From: Straminergon stramineum
Taxonomy: Eukaryota; Streptophyta; Bryopsida; Hypnales; Calliergonaceae
Reading direction: 5' to 3'
Length of the DNA: 64,000 nucleotides
Assembly (NCBI GenBank): GCA_963920665.1
Contig: OY987268.1
Span: 11,100,501 to 11,164,500 of the forward strand
The notes under the pieces are model-generated. The model was given only the letters and a program-made list of their open reading frames with translations. It was not told the origin of the DNA and searched no databases. How positions within the stretch are numbered: position 1 is the first letter of the stretch; the number at the start of each line of letters is the position of its first letter. Below are positions 45,050 through 57,930 of this stretch, piece by piece. The position numbers were made by a program, and so were the translations under genes.

Positions 45050-47702
45050 CTCCCATGTTCCCCAGAGCGAGTCGCGCTTTCCTAGAAGAAGAGTGCAGGT
45101 GCTCCGACAAGTGCACTCCTTCTGAACTCACCGTGGACGGATTCAGACTCAGGCCCTGCTGAAGTTTTGCCGTGGTTGCACCTTCTCGCCTCTTCGTCTC
45201 TCCTCAGTCTCCATCAAGTTCGACTAGCTTGTAAGACATCGATCACACTCATTCTATTTAGCTTTAGTTTAAACCCTATCTAAGTTCTTCAGGGATGCAT
45301 GGTAAACCGGTGCTCGAGGAGAAGTCTTCTGGCGTTATGGGGCGTCGATCGATCGGCCCTATTCGATCGATCGTGATGGTGGGGTTGTAGAATTTTTAAT
45401 TCCTTGTACCAATTACTGTGTGCATCATCGAGGGGTTCGGACAGTTCAGCGAAGGCCAAGCTTTGCTACAGTCGCCGTTCTAATAATTAGTACACGTGAT
45501 GTACCTCAGCCAGTGCGAGGGGGGCTGCTGATTGAGGGTAGCAAGGTGGCCAGTACTCAACCTGTCCTGGCCGCGGCAGGGGTGCCAGAAAGTTGCATCC
45601 CCCTGCAGGTTGTATCAGCCTTACTGCAGCCGTGCCCTTCGTCGTACCGAGGCGCTGACAGCAATTACGCAGTTTTAGTGATAAAATTGATTGAAAGGGT
45701 TGCTGTAGATGCATTTCTGTTGTCTGCTGTTCCGTGTTGGCTTCAATCTCCTTTGAGTTCGAGCACGTCAGTTTCTCTAGGATAGCGTTTTAGAGTGTGG
45801 GAGAGTTCGGAAGGCCGCTGCTGGTGGTGTGGAGTGAGTGATAGAGATCGAGCCTCGGAGGCACAGGTGGTTCGATCTCGTCTGCTTGATGTCGAAAGCT
45901 TAGACTCTAATGAACTCCTGTCACACACTTTCCCCATTACCGCAGGAGGTCATGGCGGTAACGTCTTGAGAGTAACGCTCACGGCGCCTAGACTGACAGG
46001 CATGTCGCTGTTACTGCCATTGCTATCACTGTCGGTGTCGGTGAGCTGCAGTAGCCCTGGCAGCCGCAGTGACATGCAATCTCTGAATGTGAGTGCAGAA
46101 CTGACCCGAAGTGCGACTTTCAGAATCGTGTTCAAATACTTTAGATGAGTCGCGTTCAGTTCAGTCTTCTGAGGAACTTCAGATGAATCGTGTTGAGCCC
46201 AAGCTGATAAGCTACAAATCCTGGAGTTTCCAGAAATGGCAGGGTTCGATGCCCTCAGTTTGGCTCATGCTGTCGTGCCACGGCCATGATGCGGTCTGTT
46301 CGCTTACCGCAAGCACATAGACCCCCGCCGCCCCTTGCCCCGCCTCCCTCCGCGCCGCTTGAGAGGCACTGAAGCATTGACTTCCAGTCGAGGCCGCTTG
46401 GGAGGATGTAGAATTCTACGCCTGCCCCGATCCCTGCCCCGAGCTTTCGAATTCGTTAGAATTTGCTTTGGTCCTTGAGTTCGTGGCACCGGCATGGGTT
46501 GTTCCAAACTGAAGATGGTTCCAGTGTGTTAGTGTGGTCTTTCGTGTACAGAAGCTCTATCCGGACAACTTGTGCAATCGGTCTCTGCCTCATCCCCGAG
46601 GCTACTCTTTTCTATGACCGGCTTCTTTATTCTCTTCCTGGACCCTCCCGTCCATGGCAGTGCATTCAGTAATAGATTGATGGGAGTTCATTGAAAGGGT
46701 TGGCACCTAGACTCTAAAGTTGCAGGCCGCGGTGGTAATCGTTCATGGCGACAGTAAATTGATTGGAGTTATCGGTGAAAATATTGGTGTCGAGACTCTG
46801 AGGTTGCAGGCCGCGGTGAAAATCGTTCATGGCGGCAGTTCGAGGAGTTGAGCAGGCTGGAGGGCGTCCAGCCCAGCCCTCACCTCTCACCTCGACGGAG
46901 GCGCTAGAGTGCTAGACACGCTTGTCCGCAAGGGATCGGTGTCGGTAGTGTATGCCCGTCGGAGCTTTGGTTTAGCGCCGTGGTACTTACAGTATCTAGA
47001 CAAGCAACGACTGCTTCAAGTGTATATGAAGTCGTCTGCATTAGCTCGCATTGACATATTCAAGCGTTGCAAGCACAGAAAGCTGTCCCTCGCCCCTCCC
47101 TTGCAATCGTCATTATTATGTAACACGGTGCCCGGCTGTGTAATCTTAGCAATGAGCTCTTCACACATACCTTAAGACCTCCACACAGTTACTCTCTGTT
47201 CTGAGAGTAGTACTGAGGATTATTCAAGATCTACCACCACGAAATCTGATTGCTGTCCGTCGCCCGTCGCCCGCCGCACGAACATGCAGCTAGTGCTCTG
47301 GAGCGGCGGGCTTGATTCCTTTTATTACTCATGTGCACTTAGATAGTCCCTGTCATCCCAATCCAACACCACCAGTTCTCATCGCAACTTAGAACTTCTC
47401 GCACCGTAAGAATCTAACCCACTACCGAATGCCTATTGGGTCGACCGTTAGCCAGAGACACCTTGTAGTAAATAAACGTCAGTAAGTTCTGATCCCAAGT
47501 GCTGATGCAAGTATTTGATGTTATAGCGCAGCTCGAATATCCCTGAAGATCGATCGGGACACTCCAAGTCGTGTTGTTGAACAACATCAATGTGCGTTGT
47601 TGGCAATCAATCTTGATCCTCAAGTCACGGCCAGTATGCTTGCAGTTTGTGTCGACAATGCTTTAATTAGGCCTCTGTCGGTTATACACACCGATGGGTA
47701 TA

Positions 47703-47831
47703 TCGGGAGGGCGTTACCCCCGGGGTATAATTTCTACATGGAACTACACCCCCCTTTGACTTACTTTTCTTAGAAAGTCGAAAGGGGTTATAGTTACATG
47801 TGGAAATTATGCCCGGGGAACGCCCTCCCGA
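47703..47831. mobile_element. 129-bp near-perfect hairpin element in copy 2
   Basis: Arms TCGGGAGGGCGTTACCCC and GGGGAACGCCCTCCCGA continue inward (GGTATAATTTC/GAAATTATGCC, TTTGACTTACTTTTCT/AGAAAGTCGAAA) almost to the centre. Copy 1 lacks it near 13560. Confidence 0.8.
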
Positions 47832-48001
47832 TCGCCATGTGATATCGCGCGTAATAATCAATTGAATATGGATCTGAGAGCTTCGGTTAGAGGGCCCAGC
47901 CCAGGAGTCAGGAATCCAATTCGTGTTCATGCCATTGAAGAAACGTGTCCGTGAATAAGTTGTTGCGATGGGCGTTGCAATCGTTGTGAACCTGCCGGAT
48001 T

Positions 48002-48340
48002 TTGACAGAAAGATATCGTCGCAGAGTTAGCCCTTGCAGTTCAGTAGTTGAAGTGCCGCGCCGTGCGTCCCCGCACACTCTGTGCTCTCGCCTAATCAGA
48101 CAAGGAGATTATTTTTGTTTCCATTGCGGTACTACGAGAAGTTTCGCAGTCGATCCCCCGGGAACAGGGAATCAGGTCCATTCTGTGAAATCCCGCGTTG
48201 TTGATGTATGGTCTCCTCGAGCTGGCTTTTCCTGCTCTTCTTCAAGCATCGATCCATTCCCAACAGACACTTCATTGACGACGACTTTTCAGACCGGAGT
48301 TAACCTTCTTGTCTTCAAACATAGCAAGCGGTATCCCTGA
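48002..48340 (+). other. Open frame shared in part by both GC-rich zones (doubtful coding)
   Basis: Copy 2 has 112 open codons (IRQGDYFCFHCG..., ending near FKHSKRYP). The copy 1 equivalent (13713-14059) encodes closely similar stretches, but in two frames, because of a single-base difference after a 9-base in-frame difference near 13860-13900. A conserved GT donor follows in both. This may be an exon that broke in copy 1, or simply conserved non-coding DNA. No domain is recognised. Confidence 0.2.
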
Positions 48341-48895
48341 AATTTACCGGGGCAGGCAGGGTGAGGTGGCGCTTCGTGAGCTCTTGACCACCTCCAGTTG
48401 CCTGCGGGGATAATGCAAGTTATCTATTCCCGAAGCCAGCTCGATAAAAATTTAAATATTAACTTCTTTCGGATTCTGCGATTCTGCGAAAGTTCTCTGG
48501 TGCTTGTGTGTTTTAGGCCTGCGCAGGTTAATAATAATGAATTCCAGTAAGGTATCTCCATATGCTAAACTACACTTTGAATATTTAATCTCCCGAATCT
48601 TGCTATTTATCGTGGTTTTCAGGATTCGTGACAGGTGCACTACTGCACTGTGTGCGCAACTATGCTTTTGCTCAATTGAGAAACACTTTCTCTTTTCCTC
48701 ACGCTCGGACGAGTTCACTATTTTACTCACTCTGCCCTTTGGGATCCGAGGTTTTTGGATCAAATATTGTTAGTATTTTCTTTCACTAATAAAAATTTGT
48801 GATTGTGAAATTCGCATGGGCATGGATACGTGCTTAGGGTGGAGACGATGTGCGTAATTCAGCGGGGTCTTGTATCAGAAATGGAGGGCGATAAT

Positions 48896-51800
48896 ATGAC
48901 TTCGGAGGCGGGACATCATGGTGGGGTCTCGCAGCTTTACCCCAACCAGGTTCCTTCCTGAACCCTGGGCTGCCTTGGATACTGTCTCTGCATGTTAACC
49001 CATATGGGAAGTTCAAATTTTGCACATGCAGATTAAAAAATACTAGTCTAACAAAGCCTAGTGCAATGCACCACTGTCAAAAAGGTCTCATCTTGCTTGG
49101 ATGTCATCAAGAAAAAATGAAATAAAAACTGTACGGATGAAAACGTGAGACACAGTTTGCATGAAATCTAAGAGATACTCGTTCAAAAAACGATATTAAA
49201 ACTGATATGATTGAAGTGTATGGTGTGTGGGGGATTGTGGCTCGTGCACGACCAGGGTTTCGTGAAGATCAAGGCCGCGGGGGAGAATGTCCTCAGTCGT
49301 CTTCGGGCCTTGTTTCGAATTTTCAGCAGCATTTTCTTCTGCTGGGAGGTTAGTGCACTTCGCAACTCTATTTACTGTTGGGACTTGCTTCAAGTTTCCT
49401 TAAGATTCTAGTTTTGTTACTGGAGATTTGTTTTGTTACTTGCAAAGTTTGCGGCATAATTGTAACAACGTACTTCATATCAATTCAAAGTCTCCCGTCA
49501 AAATTTATAACCAAGCCAATTTGCTTTCTGCTGCAACACTAATTAAACCTAAAATTCATTTGAGATTTTGAGCCCAAACAATGCAGAGAATGCTCACTTT
49601 TGCGTCAAGATTTTTTAATGAATTTTTTTACTATGACAATTTTAACTGTAACATCCTGCTGAACACATTCAAACAAATGTATGAAATTATTATATTTGCT
49701 ATTTTACTTTTTAGTGTTTTAAGTTCAAAACAAATCTTAATCTATAATGAAGGAATTATTGTAGCTTTAACCCCTAAACGTCCAGATCCATCTCCAGAAT
49801 TGAAGATTTGAGAAAAATCATTATAAAGTGTTATTTGGAAGTATATTTTGGAATTGATAGACAAATGAAGGTTGTAGATTATGATCTGTAGATTCCATCT
49901 GTTTTGTTAGATTAACTAATTCTATCATCAATATTCTTTTATAAATTTTGAAAGAGAAATTACAAAATTCCTTCTAAATTCAATTACAAGCAAAATATTA
50001 TCATTTTTTGAGTAAAATTTGTTGGAAGGGATTTGAAATGAGGTTCTCTTCACATGGTGATTTTTTCAAATTTTTGTGTTCTTCCTATCTATGACCTCAT
50101 TTTGACTAATCCAATTTAGAACTAAAGTCAATGCAGTTTGACCATATGACATACTTGCACATTTGTAATTTTAGAATAATATGTACTCTGGATAGGACAA
50201 AAACTTGATAATGTATCTTCACAAACTAAAATAACTTTCATCCAAGTAGTTGGGAGGATGAAATTGGTATTTCAAACTGTTCATCATCAAAAAATGGATG
50301 TCGATGCATTTAGGGGTTAAGATTAACCCCTGCCTCCTAAATGCTTTCCAAACAGTACGTGATAGACTCCCATCATATGGCTCACTAGCTCTCCTAATTG
50401 GAATTTAACTCATGGGAGACGGACTCCATTAACTGTGGCTCATTGGGTGCCTGCCCTTCCTGGCTACTGATTGGATTATCAATGGCACTGGATGTATCAT
50501 CATACATAATGTATTTAACATCTTCATGCTAATAGGGCGCAACAAAGAATAGATAAAAATTCAAACCCTAATTCCATACCATTTGTGAGGTCTATGAACT
50601 CAAAGTAGAAAGGATCTTTTTTACCACTTGATGCCTGCCTGGGGTATCTCAACTTCAAAATTCCAGGGTAATTAGATGATGCTGAATTCAATTTAGTGAA
50701 TGTGCAGTACGTAAATTGTGAATCCTTGTTGTGTCTTTCTTCTGCCTCTTACTTAGCTTCATGTTTGTTGGCAGCTTCTCTTCCTCTGCACAACGGCCTT
50801 CATGCTAATTCTTGCTCATGGTGAAGAGCAGACTGGAATCTGGTAGGGGGGTTTTGGCTTCAAATTGTTACACTAGTGATGAACCTCTCGTACTTACTTC
50901 AGATTTGTTGCCTGTCATGCTATATCTTTTGAGCTTCAAATTACAGAGCATTGGTCATACTTGTTAAAATGGGGGAAACAATAACCAGTAACATCAGTTT
51001 CTTAAAATAGGTAAAATTCCATAACTTTAACACACATTAGGGTGTGAGAACTGAAATGTAAATCTACACAACTTCTAGGATTTTAAAAATCTTTCACTGT
51101 CACAAATTTGGGCCCCAAAATCACGTCAATTAACCAAACTGACAATTGGTACTTAATTAGTGCACAGAGAACAAAAGGCAAATAATATGTTTCAGCATGC
51201 CAAAATTGTGACATCCAAAATACAGTCTCTAGAAACCTGTGACCTGTGTAATAATCTAAGGTTCCAAGATGGGCATCTGGAGAAGTGGCAATTTCTCCAA
51301 ATTCTGCCAATTCAATGATTAGATTTTCCCAGGCTATTCCAGTAGTGAAAATTCAAGAGCCCTGTTTCTCTTTCAGTGACTTTTTAGGACCAACCCTTGC
51401 CGGAATGACCCAAATTGCTGACATTTCTGCTCTGCTCTGCTCTGTCTGTGTGCAGCAAGCTAATGCCTCCTGCAATCATCTGGGACATAGGCTCAGAACT
51501 TGTTAACTTTGAAACCATAGGCCTCTGTCAATGCTCATCGACCCAGCAGTTACAGATGAAATGGATGAACATGTGCATTCCTCACGTCCACCTAAACAAA
51601 GGAAAGCATTCACCAGACCCTTTGGGACCTCCAATTCCTTCCACGGCTAATGTAAAGGTACTGCAACAGTTTTTGTTTACTGGTCATTCCTCTGCTGCCT
51701 GCCTTTGTTGATTGGTGCAAACATTTGTGAATACTCTGTAAGTTACATATTTCTTAGTTTGATTCCATTTCATTGTGGTAAATTTCAAGTTTGCTGATGG

Positions 51801-53554
51801 GAACACCCCTGCGTTCTACAGGTAGTGGTAACAGTTTTGGCAATTATTGGAGGAATTGGACTTGCTGGAAGGATGCTGTACAAGCATCGGCGAGCATTCA
51901 CAGGTAAATGAATTTCCCTGCAAAAGAACTGAAGTCAAGTGTAGCTAACTTACACCAAATAGGGCCAATTTGTACCTGGAGTGAAGCCAAGAAAATCAAC
52001 AATTCTCAACACTTTCATTGCTGAAGAGGTTAACTCAGAAATGGGATTGATCAGTGAGAGTACTCCAAGTTTCTTATTTTCTTGGCTTAGCTATGAGTGT
52101 ATAAAGCGCCCCCCCCTTTTTTTTTCTAAAACAAAAGTTTGAATAATATGAATTATTTTCAAATAAATTTTGGTTGTGAGGCTTTGAATGTATATTTATA
52201 TGTTGCCATGGTATTTTTAGTTGCATATTGATATTCAATAGTGGTCTTAATAAAATGATTAAATTACTTAACTCCCATTTCTGGTGGTAGTTTACTCCAA
52301 TTTCAATGTGAAATAATTCATCAACCATTTTAAGTAATGTCTAGCTTGCCTTGAATATAGTGATTTTTCATTAGTTGAACTTGAATACTACAATACATTG
52401 AGGTACATCGGGGTTAGGGTTGGCACAGTGGTGACGAATAATTGTTTGAATTCCCAAAGTAAGTTCAACACTTTAAAATTTAATTTCCTAGATTTCAACA
52501 TTGTATTGAAAAGACTTCAACACTTTTGACATCTATACCCAACAGACACTTCACTCCATAAGCACAATGATGAGAAGATAAGTTGTTTATACAAGTGGGG
52601 TGGTAGGAGGTAAAACAACTCATGTGTAATATATAAATTAGGATTAATATGAACTCAACCACTCATAGTTAAGTTCTCATCTTTAAATTATCCCATAGCT
52701 TTTGAGGATTCATGATGGACAATGTGTTTCATTATCAAATTGACCTCTCCACCCTTGATTCTCACTACATGTGAATGAAGTGTGTCCTTCACTTTAGCAT
52801 CCAAGACTTTTTTGATGGTTGATGATGATATTGGGACTTCACTTGGACCTTTTTGGCTCATATTGGACATTTTCTTTGTTTACAACTTGGTCATTTAATT
52901 CTTTTTGAATTTGGCAATTTCTCTCTTTCATTTTTTTTCCTGCTTTCTGAAAAATAATTATTTTCCAGGCAACACTGCCTCAATGTTACAGTAGTGTAAA
53001 ACTTTGCAACTAGGACATGAATGCAGTAATTGAAATCAGTAGTGAAGTACAAACTTCGATTTGAAACATCAAGGCTTTTGAAATAGAAAAAGGAATTTCA
53101 ATTTGTAGCAGCTTTGATTGCTTGGAAGTTGAAACTAAGTTACTCTTAAATGTTGTCTTAGCAAGGGGGTGCACTACATATTTTGTGGGTAATCACTTTT
53201 ATTAGAGTGCCCATTCTGATTCTATAACAATTGCTTTTTATGAACTCCAAAACTCCTCACAGCATAACTTAAGTTACAGATTTCTTGAGCTTCAGGACAT
53301 TTTCAATCCTGAGAATAAAGGGACTCTAAGTTAAGTTACTCATTCCTGGATGTCTCACATATACTGATACAATGACAAGACTTCCCTTCCCCCATACATT
53401 TTAACTATCTTAGCTCCATCATATTACTAATAAATTTTCCGTTTCTGTTGCTTACTTTCCTGCAGAAGCTGACATCAACAGCGGCTTGATGAGTGAACCT
53501 GCAGTGGCAAAACGAAGCAATCCCACATTTGAAATTCTTCCATGCATTGATTGA
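48896..53554 (+). CDS. Seven-exon membrane-protein gene, copy 2 (paralogue)
   Basis: Exons are 48896-48949, 49256-49348, 50763-50842, 51456-51657, 51822-51903, 51982-52053 and 53466-53554, the same lengths and phases as copy 1. No stop interrupts the spliced frame. Exon 3 is the odd one. The copy 1 acceptor CAG is CAT here (50760-50762), but a TTAG six bases upstream, after a pyrimidine-rich tract, would open the exon at 50757 and add two in-frame residues. The N-terminal hydrophobic segment has diverged (QLLFLCTTAFMLILAHG). Exon 4 differs from copy 1 at only two bases, both amino-acid changing (R/Q and I/M). Exon 7 differs by two synonymous changes and one T/P change. The copy may be functional or a young pseudogene. 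Product function is unknown. Confidence 0.55.
49767..50320 (-). mobile_element. TTAA-target MITE, subfamily B, in intron 2 of gene copy 2
   Basis: TTAA-CCCCTAAACGTCC at left, GCATTTAGGGG-TTAA at right. Absent from gene copy 1, though it sits within a larger copy-2-specific stretch (about 49680-50565). Another TTAACCCC end-like string follows at 50323. Confidence 0.85.
52405..52480 (+). repeat. Possible SINE promoter remnant in intron 6 of gene copy 2
   Basis: GGTTGGCACAGTGG resembles an A box, and TGTTTGAATTCCC a B box about 25 bases on. No tail was identified. Confidence 0.25.
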
Positions 53555-53991
53555 CTGAATTAGGGTTGCCAACTGATGTGCATTCCTCTAGGAGCTTCTG
53601 TTTTGCATCGTACAGAACAGAGTAATTATCTATTTTCAAATTTACAAGGTAGTGTAACTTGCCATAGTGAGAGTGAAGGGATGGAAGTTATTAAACTTGT
53701 AGATTGAACAATAGAAGTAATCATAGCTCCAAGTGTATGTGCATTCATCCAAATATGGTAACATCATCATACTTTTAAATTTTTTTGGTTCGGTTGAATT
53801 TTGCATATGTCACTTATTCATTCCACAATGAAAAACATTTCTCAAACTCTTCCAATGTTGTTTCCCAAATTGCAACTCATTAAGAAATTGCCATGAATAA
53901 TATCCCTATCATATCCATATTCATATATCTATATTTGTTAGAAGTGAAAGACTATTGAAGTTGCATATAAAACTTCATTTGAGGTAATTAC

Positions 53992-54845
53992 CCCCGAAGG
54001 ACCAAAGCCTTATTTCTACAAAAAAAAATACTCATATCTACCATTTCTATAGCAAAGAGTAAAAAAATTTGATTTTTTTTTTTCAAATCTAACCGTAGGA
54101 TACTGCACTTAAATAGTATGAGAATGTGTGGAAAAAATTTCAGAAATTTTGACTACACAAATTGCAAGACATTTGTGTTTAAAGTGAAGAAAACAAGTTT
54201 TTCATAACATTGCGGGACTAGGTTATTTGACTTTGAACTTTTTAACTTTAATTTTTTGCACTACAAAGTTTTGAGCTTTAAATCTTATGGTGGAGAATTG
54301 AGTTGAGAGTCTACGAAAAAAATTAAATTAAATTAAATTTTAAATTTTAAGAAATATTTTTAAAAAATAAAAAAATATATATATATAATATTTATTCTTT
54401 AAAAAATTATTAACGAAGTAGAAAAAGGTACAAGATAGAAAGAAAATCTAAATTATTAATATCTCTAAGATGGAATTAAAATGCACTAACTTCAATGGTG
54501 AGATTGTTCTAGCAAGAAAATTAAACTGTGTAGACCTTTTGTTTTTGAAAAATTGTAAAAATTACATTTAGAAATAAATCCTTCAAGTTATTTTTTCAAA
54601 AAGATACTCTAATTGCCCTAAAAACAAAATTGTCTATAACTTTCCCATAACAAATCCAAATGGAATGAATCAAAGCTTTACGTTTAGAAAAAAATAAAAA
54701 TAAAAAAATTCCAATTTTGAATTTTGAATTTTTATTGCCCCCTCTCCCCTATTTTGAGCTTATTGGGGCATAGCTTTTGTTCCCATGCACTGAATGAAAA
54801 AATAATTATATGACCATGAAGCTAATCGATCTTTACCTTTAAGAG
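53992..54845 (+). mobile_element. TTAA-target MITE, subfamily E, right end missing
   Basis: Starts ATTA-CCCCCGAAGGACC at the point where the segmental duplication stops matching. Copy 1 reads TAATTAATTAG there. The body follows the E consensus to ATTATATGACC, then switches to the block also seen at 23.43-23.84 kb, so the right end was lost by rearrangement. Confidence 0.65.
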
Positions 54846-55332
54846 TCAAGTTCTACTTTTTGAGCTTTGTACTTTTGAATGTTCACAATTTTGGCATTTT
54901 GAGTCCTACTAATATATTGACATCATTGTTGTTAACACCTAATGTCCCACTTTCCCCTTGTGGGACAAATGGATTTTAGGTAGGCTCCTATTGCCTCAAT
55001 TTTTGTTAAAAAATTTTGAAAATTCTTTTTGAAACATGAAATTCCAAGAGCTTTGCTTGCATTTTTTTTCATATAAATCAAACTTACAATTTTGAAGTTA
55101 GAGTTATTTTCTACAAAATGGAAAGTGGAGGGCTTGATTGCCATAGGAACATTCCTTGACTTCTAAGTAGGGGCAACAAAAGGGACCATAGGTAGTGCTT
55201 TAGAAAGACAATACATGAAGACATTTGAAAGAATGTGCGGCCTTAATCCCTAAAGGTGACCAAGAGTATTGTTGAAAATTTGGGCAAATTCCCCATGATC
55301 CCAATTTTGGCATGATTTTTTGAAACTTTTGT
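54846..55332. repeat. Block shared with 23430-23904, preceding an inverted A element
   Basis: Second copy of the composite unit. Its left edge cuts into the E element at 53992-54845. Confidence 0.7.
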
Positions 55333-56274
55333 TTAACCCCTTAAGGACCAAATTGGATTTCTTAGCAATACAACGATTTTGGGCAGCTCACTACAAATGG
55401 AGTTTTTATTTTATTTTCTTTGAAATTTTTACATAACAAGGAGAAAAGGGTTTCTTAATTTATGGCTCAACAATTTTTATAAAATTTTGACAATATGATT
55501 AAAAAGTGATTGTAAAATATATAGTTTTTTGTCTCGACCATATAATCCATGTAGATAAAAAATCACTTATTCCATTAGAAAAATTTGAAATTGTTTTCTA
55601 CATTTATATGTAAATGGAAAGCTTTGAATCATTCCATTTTGATTAATGAGATGAAATTTATGAGGAGTTTTAGTTGGTGGACAAGCATGGAATTTCTTCT
55701 CTAAGATAAAATTTGGAATCCTTTAACTTACTAAGTTTTTAGTATTTTTTTGTAAAAAAATAAAATCATAGGGGTTAGATTGTCTATTACAACATTACAA
55801 CCATTTGAATTGGCATTTTTCAATTCCATAACTAAATTCTTAACAATTTAATATTTTGAATCATTCTCTGGGTTTTTCTGCTTATTATTTTTTTCCTATA
55901 TGTTGTACAATTCCAAATGATCTGAATTTTTTCAAACATGTAGCCTACTTGCCTTGAAGACTAAATCCAAAGAAACACTACCATTTTGGACATTTTTTCA
56001 TACAAATGTGACCTTATGAAGTGCAGTTGCCTTGTTTTTTTAAGGTATAAAAAATGATTTTTGTCAAATCAAACACTAATCTTGCAATCTACATGGTGGA
56101 AATTTTTCAAATTTTTTCCACATCTTCTCAAACAAGTGTACTACAATATTTTATGGTTGCATGTATCTAAAAATGTTTTTTTGTCTAAAATTTGATACTT
56201 ATACTAGAAATAGCAATTTTGGAGTTTTTTGGTGAAAATATAGTCAAAGAACTTTAGGGGTTAAGATAGGGAAA
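55333..56274 (-). mobile_element. TTAA-target MITE, subfamily A, inverted
   Basis: TTAA-CCCCTTAAGGACC at left, GAACTTTAGGGG-TTAA at right. Preceded by the same block that precedes 23905-24839. Confidence 0.8.
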
Positions 56275-56279
56275 CTCAT

Positions 56280-57080
56280 TAGCTTTGGGAATGTAATTTT
56301 TATTTCAATTGGTGCTCAACATCAAAAGTTACACCACCCAAAGCTCAAAATAGAGGTCATTTGGTGCCTCCCCCCCCAAAAAAAAATTGCACAAACTCAA
56401 AATAAAAATTTTAAAATTTGTTTTTTCATAGAAAATATTTTTATTTACAAAGAATGATTCCATTGATTCCATTTGGATTGGTGATGAGAAAGGTATAGAG
56501 AATTTGGTTTTTGTGAAATCCAAGCATTTGTTTCAAAAAATAACTTATAGAAAATCATTTTTTAAATTAATTTTCATAGTTTTTCAAAAATAAAAATTCC
56601 ACATGGTTTAGTTTTCTTTTTAGAACAATCTCACCATTGTGATTAGTGTGTTTCAATTCCATCTTAGAACTACTGAAGATTTAGTGTTTTTTTTCTATCC
56701 CATATCTACTTGTATTTAAAAAATTCAAATAAGGAAAATCATTTTTTTTAAAATTCTGAACTCTCAACTCAATTCAACACAAATAAAAACTAATTCAAAA
56801 TCTACAGTAAAAAAATTTTCAGTTAAAAAAGATTCAAAGTCAAAACATCTAGTCTTGGAAAGTGCAAAAAAAATATTTTCTTAAATTTAAACCCGGATAT
56901 CTTGCAATCTATGCAATTAAAGTTTTTGAACTTTTTTCCATAAATTTTTATATTAGTCTAATGCAAGATCCTGTAGTTAGATATGCAAAAAAGTTTGAAA
57001 ACTATTGCACTTTGCAACATAAATGATAGTTTTGAGTTCTTTTTCGATGAAGAAAAGGCCTCCGTTTATTAGTTATGTGT
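56280..57080 (-). mobile_element. Diverged E-type MITE remnant
   Basis: Shares the order of E motifs in inverted orientation (ATTCCATTTGGATTGGTGATG, ATGCAAGATCCTGTAGTTAG, GAAAAGGCCTCCG) without clean TTAA ends. Confidence 0.45.
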
Positions 57081-57739
57081 TAATTTAATATTGATGTAGA
57101 AATTTTGAATGCAAATTGCAAGAGAAATTTTTCTTCAAACTCAAATTATAATATAAGATTGAAAAGGTCTTCAAATCTTTCTTCTTGTGGTATAAAAGAT
57201 GTCTCCCAATTCAAAATTTGCATTAGCCTTCTAATTTTAATAAAGGATCCTAGTATGCTCCCCTTTTGTTCTTGTCATGTTTATTTTCAATTCATGATCA
57301 AAGCTCCCCTTCTAAAAAATGTCTAATTATCGTAGCACTTTAATATTTGCACTAATCTTCTAAATTTTATAGAAAATTTGAGAATTAAAATTTTATTTTT
57401 TCATATGTTTTTTTGTTTTTGAAGAGTGAGTAATTCTTTCAATCTATCATTGGAATTCTTGTTTTTAGAAATTATGTAGTAGGAAAAGTGTTTGCAAAAA
57501 AAGTACAGTGTATTGTCAATTCTAAGAGCATTTTGGCATTCCAAAATTTTATTGGAGGTGTTCCAAGTCTATGTTACTTATCTCTAAAAATTGGTGGAGA
57601 TATGCCTAATATAGTCTTTAATAAGTTATGTTTTTAATTTTAAGACCCATAGTGCAAAAAAATTCCAATCAAAGCCATGTGAAATTCGTGGAGAGGGTCT
57701 AAAAATTGTTTTCTCTTCATCTTCTACAACAAATATCTT

Positions 57740-57930
57740 CCAATCCATACAATAAAACTTTCAAATTTTTTATTACTGCATAATCTTACACAAGTGTAAT
57801 GCAAGATTCTACAATTAGATTTTCTGCGAACCATTTCTATATTTGCCTGTCTAAATGCAACATAAATGGTATGGAGTAGATTTGAGTGGGTCTTAAACAA
57901 TAAGAGGGATTGGGACTTTAGGGAGTAATC
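57740..57930 (-). mobile_element. Partial E-like MITE end
   Basis: Inverted E motifs (AATGCAAGATTCTACAATTAG) ending GGGACTTTAGGGAGTAA, a degenerate right terminus. Confidence 0.35.

Larger units (their letters stand above)
45050..48895 (+). promoter_or_regulatory. GC-rich upstream zone of gene copy 2
   Basis: Homologous to the 10.6-15.3 kb zone: GC-rich, with many short indels relative to copy 1. It contains a 112-codon open frame (48002-48340) whose copy 1 counterpart is split by a one-base indel. It also contains the palindromic run CGATCGATCG repeated around 45346-45375 and an inserted 129-bp hairpin at 47703. It is likely regulatory or leader sequence of the downstream gene. No TATA box or start site could be fixed from sequence alone. 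Confidence 0.4.
45050..53993 (+). repeat. Segmental duplication, copy 2
   Basis: Direct-orientation partner of 10.64-22.16 kb, about 34 kb downstream. It lacks the insertions at 14284-14674, 14759-14943, 15617-16186, 19486-19722, about 19785-20045, 20180-20566 and 21287-21858 of copy 1. It has its own additions: a perfect-arm hairpin (47703-47831), about 0.9 kb in intron 2 (about 49680-50565) that includes a B-type element, and extra sequence in intron 6. Confidence 0.85.

Noticed and set aside
51415..51711. 98-codon single-exon ORF
   Set aside because: Same situation in copy 2; the true exon is 51456-51657.
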